Positions 48,237 to 60,482 of a stretch of 64,000 nt of DNA are shown piece by piece. Positions within the stretch are counted from its first letter, which is position 1. The number at the start of each line of letters is the position of its first letter. Location: positions 2,902,553 through 2,966,552 of the forward strand of contig OY811980.1 of assembly GCA_963681505.1 (NCBI GenBank), given 5' to 3'. A program made the position numbers and the translations under genes. Origin of the DNA: Eunapius fragilis (taxonomy: Eukaryota; Porifera; Demospongiae; Spongillida; Spongillidae). The notes under the pieces were generated by a model, which ran no database searches, was not told the DNA's origin, and saw nothing but the letters and a program-made list of their open reading frames with translations.

Positions 48237-48965
48237 TCACCCTTCTGTACTTCTCCACACCCTAGGCATGCATTCTAACACCTTACAACACTGCTCAGAA
48301 TGTGAGAGTGACACATGCACCACGTGCTCACACGTCGGAAAAGGACACGCAACCGCTCCCGCTTTTGGGCATTCCTTCCTCCAGTGACCGGCATCCCCGC
48401 AATGAAAACATGTACCCATAGGGAAACGAGGAGGCGGCTTCGGCACAGCGGCTTTTGCGGGTTCCACAAACGGAGCCTTGGAACGGTATGGCGCACCACC
48501 TGCTGTCGCTACGGACGTAGAGAGAACCTCCTTCGCCTGAACCTCTCGCAACTTTCTTTTCTTGGCCAGCTTCTTCTCTGCTAGTCGCTCGGCCTTTTCC
48601 ATCCTTTTTTCGTCCTTTGAATCATCCGCCAGGTCATCGTTCTCATATTCTTCCACGACAGCCCATCCCGACTCGGAGCGATCGGCGAACATAATCATCT
48701 TCTGCCTGCGGGTAATGAGCTCTATGCCTTGCGTCATTTCGCTGGCAGCCCGCTGCAGCAACTCTTCAGAACGCGGCGCGGCCGCCTCCCACTTCTCCAA
48801 GCACACTTTCGCCACCTCCATCTTCTCCACCACCTGCTCGTTAAATCGGAACTGGAGCTCATTACCGCGCTTCTTGAAGGCATAGGTCTCCTTCCGGGCG
48901 CTTCTTGCTAGCTTCAGCGAGGTTTCTTCTTGCCCTTGGCGCACCATTTTAAGCTCCTCTTGCAT
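48237..48965 (-). CDS. DIRS-like gag, copy B (open, 242 codons)
   Basis: Open minus-strand frame of 242 aa from MQEELKMV. The conserved block before residue 100 is followed by Trp101, an acidic and Lys-rich stretch (102-140), a Pro-rich linker and a CCHC knuckle at C186-C199 (C-x2-C-x4-H-x4-C). Gag of such elements binds RNA and packages it. A likely longer N-terminus (MSEEAVAQLLDG) lies upstream but is put out of frame by a run of eight A; 7 or 10 would join them. With the RT dead, this is probably a relic that has kept its frame by chance or recent age. Confidence 0.8.
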   Translation of the reverse strand: MQEELKMVRQGQEETSLKLARSARKETYAFKKRGNELQFRFNEQVVEKMEVAKVCLEKWEAAAPRSEELLQRAASEMTQGIELITRRQKMIMFADRSESGWAVVEEYENDDLADDSKDEKRMEKAERLAEKKLAKKRKLREVQAKEVLSTSVATAGGAPYRSKAPFVEPAKAAVPKPPPRFPMGTCFHCGDAGHWRKECPKAGAVACPFPTCEHVVHVSLSHSEQCCKVLECMPRVWRSTEG

Positions 48966-49404
48966 TTTTTTTCATACCATCGAGGAGTTGGGCAACTGCT
49001 TCTTCTGACATGCTGAAGTACGCCGAAAAAGTTAGCAGCACGTGCACGCAAGCTTAGAATGAACACTTGTACTACAGTGCCAGCCATTTAAACCCCCCAA
49101 CACGTGGCCCATCACGATTTGGGAGGGAGCTAAATATCTGTCTAATTCACAGTGTTCAAACGTCAGAAATGTATATTTTCCTCGTCCCAGGCCAATTTTT
49201 CTCCGTCGTCGTCGTCTAATTCTTCTCGCCCAAGTACAACTCGGTATAGGAATGGTTTTAAAGAGCGCGAGTTATACCAATCGCTTTAGAATCTCCTAGA
49301 AGGACATCTTCAGGTATCAATAAAGCATAAAACTGATATACGTAATCATTACGTAATATGGAGTGCTATATTTAACCGTTCCCATGGCGACAAAAATTTA
49401 GGAA

Positions 49405-49678
49405 ACAAGTAATAAAAGCATTCTCTATACGAGAAGGTTGGTGGTACATAGGAATCAAAGGTGATGGTGGTGTAAAAAGCAAGGGAACAAGGTTTCTGAT
49501 TGAAAAGGAAAAATGAAATATACCTATATTAGCAAGCACATTTATATATGACAATATAGGTCTATTTCATTTTTCCTTTTCAATCAGAAACCTTGTTCCC
49601 TTGCTTTTTACACCACCATCACCTTTGATTCCTATATACTACCAACCTTCTCATATAGAGAATTGTTTTATTACTTGT
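49405..49678. repeat. Long perfect hairpin, copy B
   Basis: Counterpart of 18790-19063 with the same loop. The arms differ from copy A at a few positions (for example GGTACATAGG for GGTATATAGG in the left arm only), so pairing is slightly weaker. Confidence 0.92.
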
Positions 49679-51135
49679 ACATACATGAGTGATGCAATAA
49701 ATGGTGAATTTGCAATGCTTATGTTGAGGAACTGTTGTCAATCTGTGATCAATGCCCGGTAACTCTATAGACTTGATTCCTTTGATTCCATTAATTGTTC
49801 CAATAACCATATATGTATAAGCAATGATAAAAATATGCAGGAAGATGAAAATGCCTTGAATTATAATGATTCACTACAATAATGTATAACTCTAACTGCA
49901 TGCCTAGAAGAATAGCTGAAGTTCTTTTTATAATGACTTCCCCATGCTGCATACATCAGATACTGATGGGAGGGAGGAGGAACAAGAGGAGGTAAGGGAA
50001 AGGAGGTGTAAGGAGAGGAGGAAGGAGAGTGGTGTGGGTACGTGTTGATAAAGCACCCTCATCCATAGCCCCCCCCCCCCCCCCACCACACATCTCTGCA
50101 CATGACCATGTGAGGAGTGTTGCTGTTTCCCCCATTAGAAAGATGTTAGTACACATCTAACACCTCACGTGTAAGCACAAACATGCATTAACAATTTCCT
50201 GTTTACACGTACATGTGAATATTTCCTTATTTACTGCCTGTGCATATTGCTGGAACCATATGTAGGGAAGGGATGTATGGTGACCCTGTGGGTCATTAGA
50301 ATTGGATGTTCAGAAGTGGTTTGATAAATCACACTAAGAACAGTATATGGTGTATGGACTTTACCATGACGTGTGAATACTGTACATGTGATGTGTACAT
50401 ATAAGAGTCACTGACATGTCCCGTCCCCCACAACTCCCCTCAGGAATTAGGAGCTTGTTAGATTCATTTTTAAATTCTGTGCCATTATCTGTTATAATAA
50501 TCTTGAGCAAACCCATGCATTCGCATAAAAATCTGCAAGGATAGAATACAGTGAATCAGATTATCAGTGCATGTGCATGGCCAAGGTCACTGCTCTTTTA
50601 TAGGCAGATGGACGTTGCAGACAAATGTCTATGGAGTATGATCAGGTTAGGCTGGCTGCACTGGGATTAAGCTAATGCTACTTTTTTGTATGTGTAGGAT
50701 CCATACACACTAGTGCATAGCTCTTTGTATACATCAAAAACTGTACAGCACATGTACAAACATTTAGCCTTATTCCGAACAGTAGTGTACGCATGCAAAT
50801 GTAATGTAAAAGTGATTACAGCCAGTTAAAAACATGGTTAAAGTCACGAAGGACACCTTTTTTTACGTACCCCAATATTGGCCCTTACTAGTACCCTCTT
50901 GGTGGTGTAGTGCCAGAGAACCCACCAGTTTAATAGCGTCGGGCGTTGGTGCGTGTGCAGGCCTACTTAGTGCTACATGGTTACGTCTTCGCTTTTTATT
51001 TGTATTACTTGAATCAGTTAGTGTTGTTCAGCCTTTTGATTCCACTGCCTTGTGCGCCACACTGTGAAATCATAGAAAGTATCTACACGATGTTTTCCGC
51101 TATGGCTATGGTGCTTGTTATTCACGTATAGTGTC
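49679..51135. other. Spacer, copy B
   Basis: Equivalent of 19064-20523; poly-C shortened to about 14, integrase trace at 50447-50537. Confidence 0.5.
50447..50537 (-). pseudogene. Retroelement integrase fragment, copy B
   Basis: Same TDNGTEFKN-containing fragment as in copy A, unchanged by eye. Confidence 0.45.
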
Positions 51136-52095
51136 ATGGAGAAAAAGACAAAGAAATTCCTCAGTGTTTCAGAGCGATTTAAGTTGGTGGATGAAATCAA
51201 GCTTGGTAAGCCTGTTAAGGATGTAGCTAGGGATTTTGCTCACGACAGGCGTACAAACTATTCAAATCCATGCAAAGACGACCTATTGAAATTAGTAGAC
51301 TCTGGCTCAGTCCCTCTTCAGTAGAAGATAGTAGTGAACAAATCAAAACATAAGGAGATCGACGAAGCCGTTTTTGAATGGTTTTGCTCCTTGAGAACAT
51401 TCAATTGTACCAGGAAACCCTTACCTGTGTCTCGAGAATTGATGCGTGCGAAAGCCACGTACTAGGCAAAGAAGAGAAGGATAGCTGGTTTTGTGGCGTC
51501 AAATGGCTGGATTAGCAACTGGCGATGGCATTATAGAGTGTCCCGTTCTACGCGGCTTGTGGAAGAAGCAGGTGAGGTGGACATAAATACAGCTGATGAG
51601 AAAGTAGAGACCCTACGTAGTTCTCTCTCCATGTACGAATAATATGGATGAAGCCAAGGCTATCCCACAATATAGTTATTTGCTTGAGTCTGAAGGAGAT
51701 AAGAGGCAGCATGGCCGGGGTACTAAGAAAACGAAGGCAAAAGATCGCTTGACTGTGATATTATGTACGAACACCACTGGTACTGTTAAAGTATCCGCAG
51801 TTGTTTCAGGGTCAGCTAAGAAACTGCGTTGTTTTTCAAATGCGCCTCCATGCCTTCCATATTTTTCCCAAAACAGTGCTTGGTGTGACAAAACTATATT
51901 TAGGAGGTGGAGGCATGAAGTATTCTTATCTGAAGTTCACATGCTAACATCAGAACCTATTGTTCTTGTATTAGATGGCTTAAGTGGCCACGATGAAGGT
52001 TGTGTTCATCCCCTTAAGCAAGCAAAATTATTTAAATTCCCTCCTAATGTTGCAAGCATTTACCAGCCATTAGAATTGCAGCCTTGAAAGTTTGG
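51136..52095 (+). pseudogene. Tigger/pogo transposase, N-terminal and core part, copy B
   Basis: Counterpart of 20524-21457. Same stops and same abrupt end at ALKVW, but the 17 bp missing in copy A are present (VSGSAKK), and the box reads LDGLSGHD, closer to the family. So part of the damage in copy A is recent. Confidence 0.82.
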
Positions 52096-52778
52096 TAATG
52101 AGTGGCATCAGTGCAGAAGCATACATCAGCATGGACAAAGGATCGCCTTGACCAACACCTTCTTTGCTGTAGAGAGCTTCACTATTAATTGCTCATAAAT
52201 TATTAGGTGTGAAAAAGTTGACCATATTTGTAAACCATGCTAATTATCCTTGCGCAGTAGCAATGGCTACTTTACCGTGCATACAGAACGTCGTGGCTAA
52301 CATGTTTTTTAATTTTAAAAAAAGGAACTTCATAATTGAGCACAATGGAAAATGTGCTTTTCGAGCCTAATAATTGCTACCATTAAAAAATACAGAAATT
52401 CCAATGCTACTTAGGATTAGTGGTTCTTGTGACAATGACTGTCAAGTTTGCTACACATATGACCAAATGCAAAGCCTATGGAAGTCACCTGCAACATGTT
52501 CGGAAGTGACGCTGCCCAGATACAAAAAAACACATAAAATGACACCAAGTGCTCTGATCCTCAGGTGGGTATGTGACATGTGACCATATGTCAAGACCTA
52601 AACACAAAAGGCATTAGCCTATCTGCTTGCTACCATGTCATGTAAATCAACATTCCATGGGTGACTTTGCATCTGGTCATAGCAAATTGACAGCCATACT
52701 CACCAGAATTAACCACTAATTCTAAGTAGCACTGGTTTATGTTCATCTACGTCTTCATCTACATCTATGCCCTGTTCG

Positions 52779-53189
52779 TCAGCATGCATGCATCCATTTA
52801 GCTAGCATTGACCCGGCATTTTTCAAGTCTGTTTTATGAGCGTCTAGCCCCATTGGTGATAGCGAGTTTGAAGAAAGCTTCAAACTACACAGCTGTTGGC
52901 ACATATCATTCACTGCATCGGTTTCAATGCGCTCATTATAATCACTGCTACTTGCAGCATCATTTAACTGAAGCAGTGAAAGACATTGAGAGTGCCTCCA
53001 GCAAGCTGCAATGGTTGAGGAGGAGATATTGTCCCATGCATCTTTCAGTAGGACAAGAGCATCTCGTACATGCGGTGGAGCGCCATACTTTAATCCTGCA
53101 CTTCCTGCAGGAAGTTGCTGTGCTAAAGATTGGAGCCTGAAAATATGTGCATCCATCTCAACAAGTTTGGCTAAAAGGCTACTCTTATA
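52779..53189 (-). pseudogene. Tigger/pogo C-terminal part on the opposite strand, copy B
   Basis: Counterpart of 22138-22551 with the same breakpoint (53189/53190). It has a small internal deletion (ASMSML to AGSML). Confidence 0.8.
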
Positions 53190-54145
53190 GAAATATTGGT
53201 TCAAAGTGTTCCAGATGGGAGTAAATGCTTCCTCACAACTGGGAAGGATTCTCTATAGGTAGGACCACTCAAACTGCATGGATATGGACAGTGCAGAATA
53301 AGCTGTTTGGGGCTGTGACTCAGCAGCTTTGGATAATTTAAGAAGATTGTTCACCCACCCTGTGATCTTGTTGTGCAGAAATTGTTTTGTGGTTTCCCGA
53401 TCTCCAATGAACCCTCCTTAGAAGCGTTCACAACCTTAATACCCAGGTGTTGAAACATTGACTTGGCTTCAGCTTCATGTTCTGCATCAACAATAAGGAT
53501 ACACTTTTCTGGCTCTGGATGATTTCCATATTTGGGACCAAGTTCACAGAGCTTGTCAAACCAGTCACAGAGATCAGTGAGCTTGGCTGCGCAGGAAGAA
53601 TCATCTACATACCAGTTTTGGATCCATGTAGTAGGATTTGAGAGTGATTGGGCCTGCTATTTTTGAGGGTACCATCTATGATCATGAAAAGCAGCTATTC
53701 TCTATTCCTACACGATTAGGTGGCATGGGAGTTTGCAATCCAACTGAAAATGCCAAAATTGCCTATACCACATCCAGAGCAGGCATATGACACATTGTTG
53801 ATGCCATCAAAGGAAAGATTGAGTTCTCTTTACCTGATCACAATGTTCTAATGTCTGATGCAATGGCAAACATGCACACCACCCTCCAGCAGCAAGATGG
53901 AGTTATACTTCACACAAAATTGTCCAATTCTGAACTAAATGCTAAAACAAGACGGACAATACAACGGGCAGTAGAAGGCAAGACATCATCATGGTTAACA
54001 GCTCTGCCCCTTGCTCACCATCACTTTGACCTATCTGGCACAGAATTCCGTGATGCCCTAACGCTGCGATATAATAGACCATTACTGAAGTTGCCAGCCA
54101 ATTGCGATGGATGCGGAGCTGCAACCAGTTTGGAACATGCTCTTG

Positions 54146-54317
54146 GGGGCCGTTCATAAATTACGTCACGCAGAAGGGGGGGAGGGGGGGGGGGGGGGGG
54201 GTATCAGCCAGTGTGACGATGTATACATTAAGCATACATCAGTATGGTATAATGTGTGACGAGGGGGGGGGGTCCATAATGGTCAAAAATAGCGTGACGT
54301 AATTTATGAACGGCCCC
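54146..54317. mobile_element. MITE with 3-bp target duplication, copy B only
   Basis: 172-bp insertion with inverted ends GGGGCCGTTCATAAATTACG plus TCACGC (26 bp, perfect) and a TTG duplication at 54143-54145 and 54318-54320. Copy A shows the empty site (CTCTTGACTGC near 23508). The interior is mostly poly-G and a short AT stretch. A 3-bp duplication fits CACTA/Chapaev or Academ-type elements; no coding sequence to decide. Confidence 0.92.
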
Positions 54318-54870
54318 TTGACTGCAAGAAGGGAGGTCTAGTAACGCAATGTCACAATGAAGTTAGAGATGTTATTGGCGACCTAGCATCACTTGTTTAC
54401 AAGGAAGTCGTAAAAGAACCAATCGTGCAAGAGGCAAATGATGCAGAAGGTGTACCCTCCCTAATTGCTGATCTGGTGTATGGCAGCCCCAAACCGTAGC
54501 GTTGTTTGATGTACGAGGACTCCGTCAACTGATACAACAAGAGGTGTGAAGGAGGCTCGGCGAAGAGCTGCTGCTTCTGAGTATTTCTTCTTCTTTTCTT
54601 CCTCAGCTGAAGAGAGAACGGCAGTAACAACCCGTTGTGAGTGCGACGGGGCGTCTGTGTCTGTGACAGGCTCGAGAAGCAAGAATTTTTTGTCAAACAA
54701 CTTGCTCAGAAACTTGCCCATAAGTGGGACAAATCCAACAGTGAAGTAATAGGGTGGATGAGAGCACGACTCTCATTCGCTATACTCAGAGCATCAAACC
54801 TCTTTCTGAGGGGCTCTCGCACCAAATGGAGGAGTGCAATTGGTACGGGCGATGGAGCAGGGTTGCCCAC

Positions 54871-56239
54871 TATCTTTACCTCAATGTCATGCTTTAAAAT
54901 CTTTATCGTTTATCTCTTAATCATTTTTATTTGTTGGTTTCATTTGTGTATATTTTGAAAGTGAAAAAAAAAAGTTAAGGGTTAATGTAATACATTAGGG
55001 TAATAGCCTAGAAAACTGGTTCAAAAATTGAGACATCTGTGTGTTGAATCGGTATAGAATGACCCAGCGGCTACTGTAACTACAAGCCCACGCACATATT
55101 TATAAAAGCGAGGTTCATATATGCCATAGGCAGTGCGTCGTCATTGGAGCACGCTTTGCGACTGGACGTCCGGATCTCGTATTAAATAAGTTTAGCAAAT
55201 CGGACAATTTTAATACCGTTACCTTTTACATGTACATGGTTGGCGGAGTCTACGAGCAACTGCATGGATAGACTTTTGGTCTGTAAAGTAAATAATTGCT
55301 ACCAATAATATTCTGGACTCAAGATGTGGTTGTAGCGCTCATTGGCTTTCTTCTTTTCTGGATCAGCCTCGTAGCTGTCAAGTTCATAGGCTTTCTTCTT
55401 TTCTGGATCATGTCGCGCTCACAGACCTTCTTTTCTGGATCAGCCTTGTAGCTGCCGCTTTCTTTACGGGATTTGCTTTATAGTATGCTCGCGAGCTTCA
55501 ACCTTGTTAAGCAGATGACTATTAATAACTAAAGTGTGTCTTGTGCATTCCATACGTAAAGTATAGGAGTGGCTTACCGTATGTCGGTGACTAGCATATA
55601 TATGGCCCTTCTGTATAAACCAAATTAGGTGCTACTTGCCTTTGTATTTCGTCCGGTGGGTCATACATGTTTCTGACCCATAAAGATTAAATCCAGATAT
55701 ATGCTGAAGCGATTGGGAGCTGTTGGCGCTTTTGGACATCGTTTCTAGCACGAGTTCTTCGTGGAGGAAGGAAGAAGCTGGAGAAGAAGAAAGTTGGAGG
55801 CGAATAACAGCTGGACCGGATACGAGACGTGCGCGCGACTATTTTTTTTTCTCTAAAAGTGTGCACTGTTATGATACAGAACCAACGCAAAACTGTTCTT
55901 ATATATGTGTTATCGTTCGGTAGCGACAAAGAGGGAAATGAATCCGATTCACGGCCGTACGCGTCCCTCCACGTTTTTGATGTCATTCATTATACGACAT
56001 CACTTCTGCTTCTATGACAACATTTTATGCATGCACATTGTACTCGACCAGTGCATAAGGTATGGGGCGAGTAGTGGTTAATAACTAAAAATCACGTTTT
56101 GACTTTTATGCAGGTTATGCATGTATTGAATTTACTTTTGTTGCACAATATTGAGTAGTGTTAAGCAATGGTTTCTTGATTTAACAATACGTGTTTTTTC
56201 CTGTCATAATTCGAAGCAAAGACTGTGCCTTTGTTCATT
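54871..56239. other. Region upstream of talin-like gene, copy B
   Basis: Holds only the DPEKK-repeat remnant (55337-55475) and the purine-rich stretch seen in copy A. No F0/F1 exon recognised. Confidence 0.45.
55337..55475 (-). pseudogene. DPEKK-repeat coding remnant, copy B
   Basis: Same three-unit array as 24481-24620, including the frameshift; one codon differs (TTC for TTT). Confidence 0.55.
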
Positions 56240-56440
56240 ATTTCTGTTCTGAACATCTTTAATTTAGAGCCATTTGTAGTGCAACTTAAGGTGTAGCAAG
56301 AATGTCATTACGCAGGTTTCTCACATACCCAGGGTGGGAGTAGTTCTTATATGACCACTCTTGACATTGTATAGCACGTCTGTTACACCTTAAATTGCTC
56401 CGCAGAATTAAAAGGCTCTAGAGACGTTTAGAACAGAAAT
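56240..56440. mobile_element. Foldback MITE-like inverted repeat, copy B
   Basis: Same element as 25377-25577, same length. Confidence 0.65.
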
Positions 56441-56644
56441 GGTTGAGTGTTACTATGTGCATGCATAATATGGTGTATATGTTGTCATTGGAGTGCACAT
56501 ACTTTCCCCAACTGCTACATGCACCTGCATGATTCATCCATCCAGAATGCATGCATTTGTATAATTCACGCACCCTCACTCATGGAATTGCTTTCTCATT
56601 TCCATAGTAATTGGTTCACCTAAATATTAAAACCTTTTCACCAG

Positions 56645-59600
56645 GGCTACCTAACTTTGAGGAGTTCTCTTTGTCATTGGATAACAGAAAAGATGGAAAA
56701 AATCCCCAGCACAAAGAAAAAATACTGCATAGAAAATGTAAGTACAGTATACAATGCTAGACAGTTTGGATTGTTGCATTTTGATAATCTTCTTTTTTTT
56801 AGTAATCTGGCTTGAGCCTGAGAAGACACTAAGTGAACAGGGTGTGACAGAGACTACAGAGGTGACATTGAGGCAGAAGTATTTCTTCTCTGATAGTTAT
56901 TTGGACACCAGTGACCTTGTCCAGCTGAATCTGGTGTACATACAGGTGTGCTAGTATGATTGAATGGGCTGTTGTTCAGAAAAAGGTCCTTAATAATTTT
57001 TAAAAAGCAGTCATTAGTGAACCTCATGTCTTGTGATCTTGGTTTAACTAGTTTGTCTTTGGATGAATCTTCTACCTGCACCCTTTATCAAGTTAATAAC
57101 CTTAATTATGGCTTATGAACTACATTCCCTGAATAATAAACTATTCATACTTTTCATGAGAATATTTCTTCCTTTGGCTGGCAGGGATAGCATCAAATGA
57201 ATATTCAATTTCATTAGATTCAAAATGGATGATTTTTTGGGTGGTGAAGGGTTAAATTATCATCATGGTTGCAAAATTGTGGTAACTAGTGGGCTTTTTA
57301 TTTTGGACTTGAGCTAGGGGGACATTGATATCATAATATTGTGCATAACCCCTGGCCACCACACTAAGTTAGTGTGACATGCACAATAACTAGAATGCAT
57401 GGATAAATTGAATACTTTATTGCAAGTCCATTAATGGATGGATCCAGAGGCCAATTTCATTGAATTCGATTATTCCTTGTACTTTTTTTCTATCGGAACA
57501 TGTATAATTTGTGATATGGCCTACAAAGTAATCGTGATACTAATAGTTTATACTGCAGCCTAATAGATGCGAATTTTACTCATTCTAGTTATTGACCACT
57601 GTTTTACTAACTTGATGTTGTTGTAATATGAATCAGCCCCTCAGTTCTGTTTAATAAACCAATGCAAGTTACTGCAATTTAGAAATCTGTGTATATAATG
57701 TGCCCTTCATAATCCATTTTGCCATCACATTTTGACTCCAACTTTAATTTGATACTATACGTATCCCTACTAGTAGCAATCTGTAAATAATAAATATAAA
57801 CATGCCCTTCATCATCTATTTTGACATTACATTTTGACTCTACTCAAATCAAACTTTAATTTGATACTATACATATCCCTGTTAGCCAAATGGAGAAGAA
57901 TATATATGGCACCAAAATGCACAAACTTTCATGATGTCCTCTCCCTATGCCTCGACTTGGCTTTTTCAGTCATACCAACTCCCCAGCTGAACTTACACCT
58001 ACATGTAGAACCTCCTGAATTTCATGTGGCACTAACATGGTGGCTTGAAATGGACACCTCTCAAAACTCCTGCTGTTTATTTTGTCCTTCTCAGGCCCTT
58101 GACTCCCTGGGTCACCATGCTCTTACATGTAAAAGTGGATGTGACTTAATTCTCATGCCCAATTCTTTGTGGGACACCAAGAAATTGTGTTAACTGGCAA
58201 GTATTGCATGTCAAATCAAGGCAGGCAGCAGTGGACTAGACATAGAGGGAAGACGTACTCACCCCTCAGACATCTTGGGCCATAAACTGGGAGTTTGGCA
58301 AACTGGCAGCACTGCACTTCACCATTACATTACTCCTAAATCATTCTACTTTGAACAAAGCGAGTGTGATGGCCGGATCCGCTGCATTCTCCGCAAACAT
58401 GCCACCAATGACAAGAACTATAACCATTTGGGCTGGATTTGTGCCCCCTTAACCCTGGAGACATACAATTGCTGGAGAGAGAAGCCAGCAGATGTCTTGA
58501 CACACTTGCTACAAGGATTGGCACTCAAATTGCTTGTCCTAAGTCTTAAGAAGTGTTAAGCATTGTCCTGGTCAGGGGCCAATGCTAGGGCTTTACTGGC
58601 TCATTTTAATAATGACTCTTTGTGCCTTATGGGTAGGTAGGTCAGTAGTATTGTGTGTTTGTATAAAAAATTAATGAAGTACATGAAATAAAAATTAATT
58701 ATTCAGGGCAAGTTTATTTCATAAACCCTTAAGGTTACTTGAAAAAAATGCTAGGAATAAGATTCAACCAAAGACAGAAGTAAAATTCAGATATGAAGAT
58801 GTGAGGCATAATAATGGAATGAACCAATGCCATCACTATGTTTATAAATAAAAAAGAATAATAAGATATTTACAGTAGTCCTAGACAGTCCAATTGTTTT
58901 CATATTAGTAGTAAGAACATGTTGTGCACTTAATTAAATAACGCCTTTCATACACATGCATAAATTGATGTACCTGGTCCACTGATGGGGGACATGCACC
59001 CTGGTGCACTGATGTCTATACATCTATATTGTGTGAAAATACTGCATTTGGAGTTGAATAGCCTTATTACCTTCACATCCGCATATGCACATCAACAAAT
59101 ACCACTATGACAGTCTCGGGATGCCATTCTTGATGGAAGCCATCCTTGTACAATTGCTGAGGCTATCCAGTTAGCTGCTCTTCTGTGTTACATTCAGCAT
59201 GGCAATTACGATAGCTCAAAAACCATCCCCTCTTTTACTGACTTCCTTCCAAAGGAATATAGTCATGTATCTAATGTAAAACACCTGATTTTGGGGGAAT
59301 ATAAAAAGCTTGTGGGACTGAATGAGCCAGAAGCCAAGCTGGCCTACATCCAGCAATGTCGCTTACTGCCCACTTATGGTGCAACATTCTTCCATGTAAA
59401 AGGCAGATCAGCTGGGATAATGTTTGTACCCCGTCTTCTTGGAATCAGCAAGGATGCCATTACAGTACTGGATCCAAAAAGCAAGCTTGTACTGCAGTCC
59501 TGGCCAGTAGAAGACATACACAACTGGGCCTGTACCCCCAATACCTTTTCACTGGCAAGTTAACACCATTTAATTAAATTATAGAGATACATGTCCATAT

Positions 59601-60482
59601 GGGTATCAGTACATTTGCATGCATGATGCCTATATGTGTTTGTACCTGTAGCAGTACTTGCATGCGATTGAAAGTGGATGTATTGATTCTGCTACATTAA
59701 CATGCAAATAGGGATAATAGACATAGTCTTTGCAATGAATGTACCACATAAATTTGAACAGCAGCACCTGTGATTCAAATGGTTAGAATGGTATTTTGCA
59801 AAGAACTAGGTTGTGAGTGCATTGTCGTGAGTGGCAGCATACTAAGACATAAAATGTATGAATCACAAAGCTGTTTATGACTATGGCCATGCATTAATAG
59901 AAATTGCGCGGGAAGGTTATATGTGGATTTAAAACAGCTGAAGGTCAGGAAATTTCAGGACATTTTGAAAACTACTTAAAAGTGGCAATGCATCATCGTG
60001 AAAAAAAAGTGCCTGCAGCTGAACCATGGAGGTGACAGCCTTGTTAACACTATAAGCATTGTATCTTATCTCATAAACAATTTTGCTTATTTTATAGTGA
60101 GGCAGAAGCATTAAATGACCTTGATCAGCATTTTGCTATGGAAACCTGTGTAGCATATGAACGCTTGAATGAAACCATGACATCTCAGCAGCTAGGTTCT
60201 GTACCTAAATCTCCCTCTGGCCAAGAAAATCCAAGGATTCAAAACACTTCTTCAAATGATGACGACGTATTGTACGATAGTCCCATAGTTTCAATGAATG
60301 GCACTCCCAGTGATCAGCTAGGAGATGAAGGTGCAGTGTACTATAGCTCCATAGTTTCAAGGGATACGACTCCCACTGATATATCTACTCAGTCATCTTA
60401 TGCTGGTCTCTACTATAGCTCCATCCCTTCAAGGACCAGCGTTCATACTGAGGAAAGTAATGATGATGCAATTAATTATTGA
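56645..60482 (+). CDS. Talin-head-like FERM protein with tyrosine-motif tail, copy B (5' incomplete)
   Basis: Five exons: 56645-56737, 56803-56945, 59114-59554, 59901-60031 and 60098-60482. Exons 1-4 have the same lengths as copy A; exon 5 is 6 bases longer. All frames are open. Coding differences from copy A are mostly single residues: Gly to Ala after PCTI, Arg to Gly in KLV-LNEP, Asp to Cys and Lys to Asn in HNWA-TP-TF, and SSIPSRTSVHTEES for SSISSRITEES in the tail. The GC donor is kept. Preservation of every splice site and frame in both copies suggests function, but recent common origin would look the same. Confidence 0.82.
57909..58559 (+). pseudogene. LINE C-terminal remnant in talin-like intron, copy B
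   Basis: Counterpart of 27042-27690. Same frameshift region; the final frame continues three residues-groups further (LTHLLQGLALKLLVLSLKKC) before TAA. Confidence 0.72.

Larger units (their letters stand above)
45827..49175 (-). mobile_element. Decayed DIRS-like retroelement, copy B
   Basis: Same element as 15139-18571. Direct repeats at 45827-45990 and 49031-49175; the second lost about 18 bases around the CACGTGCTATAC motif. The gag frame here lacks the internal stop of copy A. The RT is broken in the same way. Confidence 0.7.
52096..54870. mobile_element. LINE retrotransposon, scrambled by inversions, copy B
   Basis: Same inverted arrangement as copy A. Pieces: minus about 52400-52096, minus 53650-53190, plus 53651-54516 (interrupted by a MITE at 54146-54317), minus 54670-54517, plus 54671-54870. 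Copy B keeps CKKGGLVTQ coding sequence after the MITE that copy A has lost. Confidence 0.8.
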
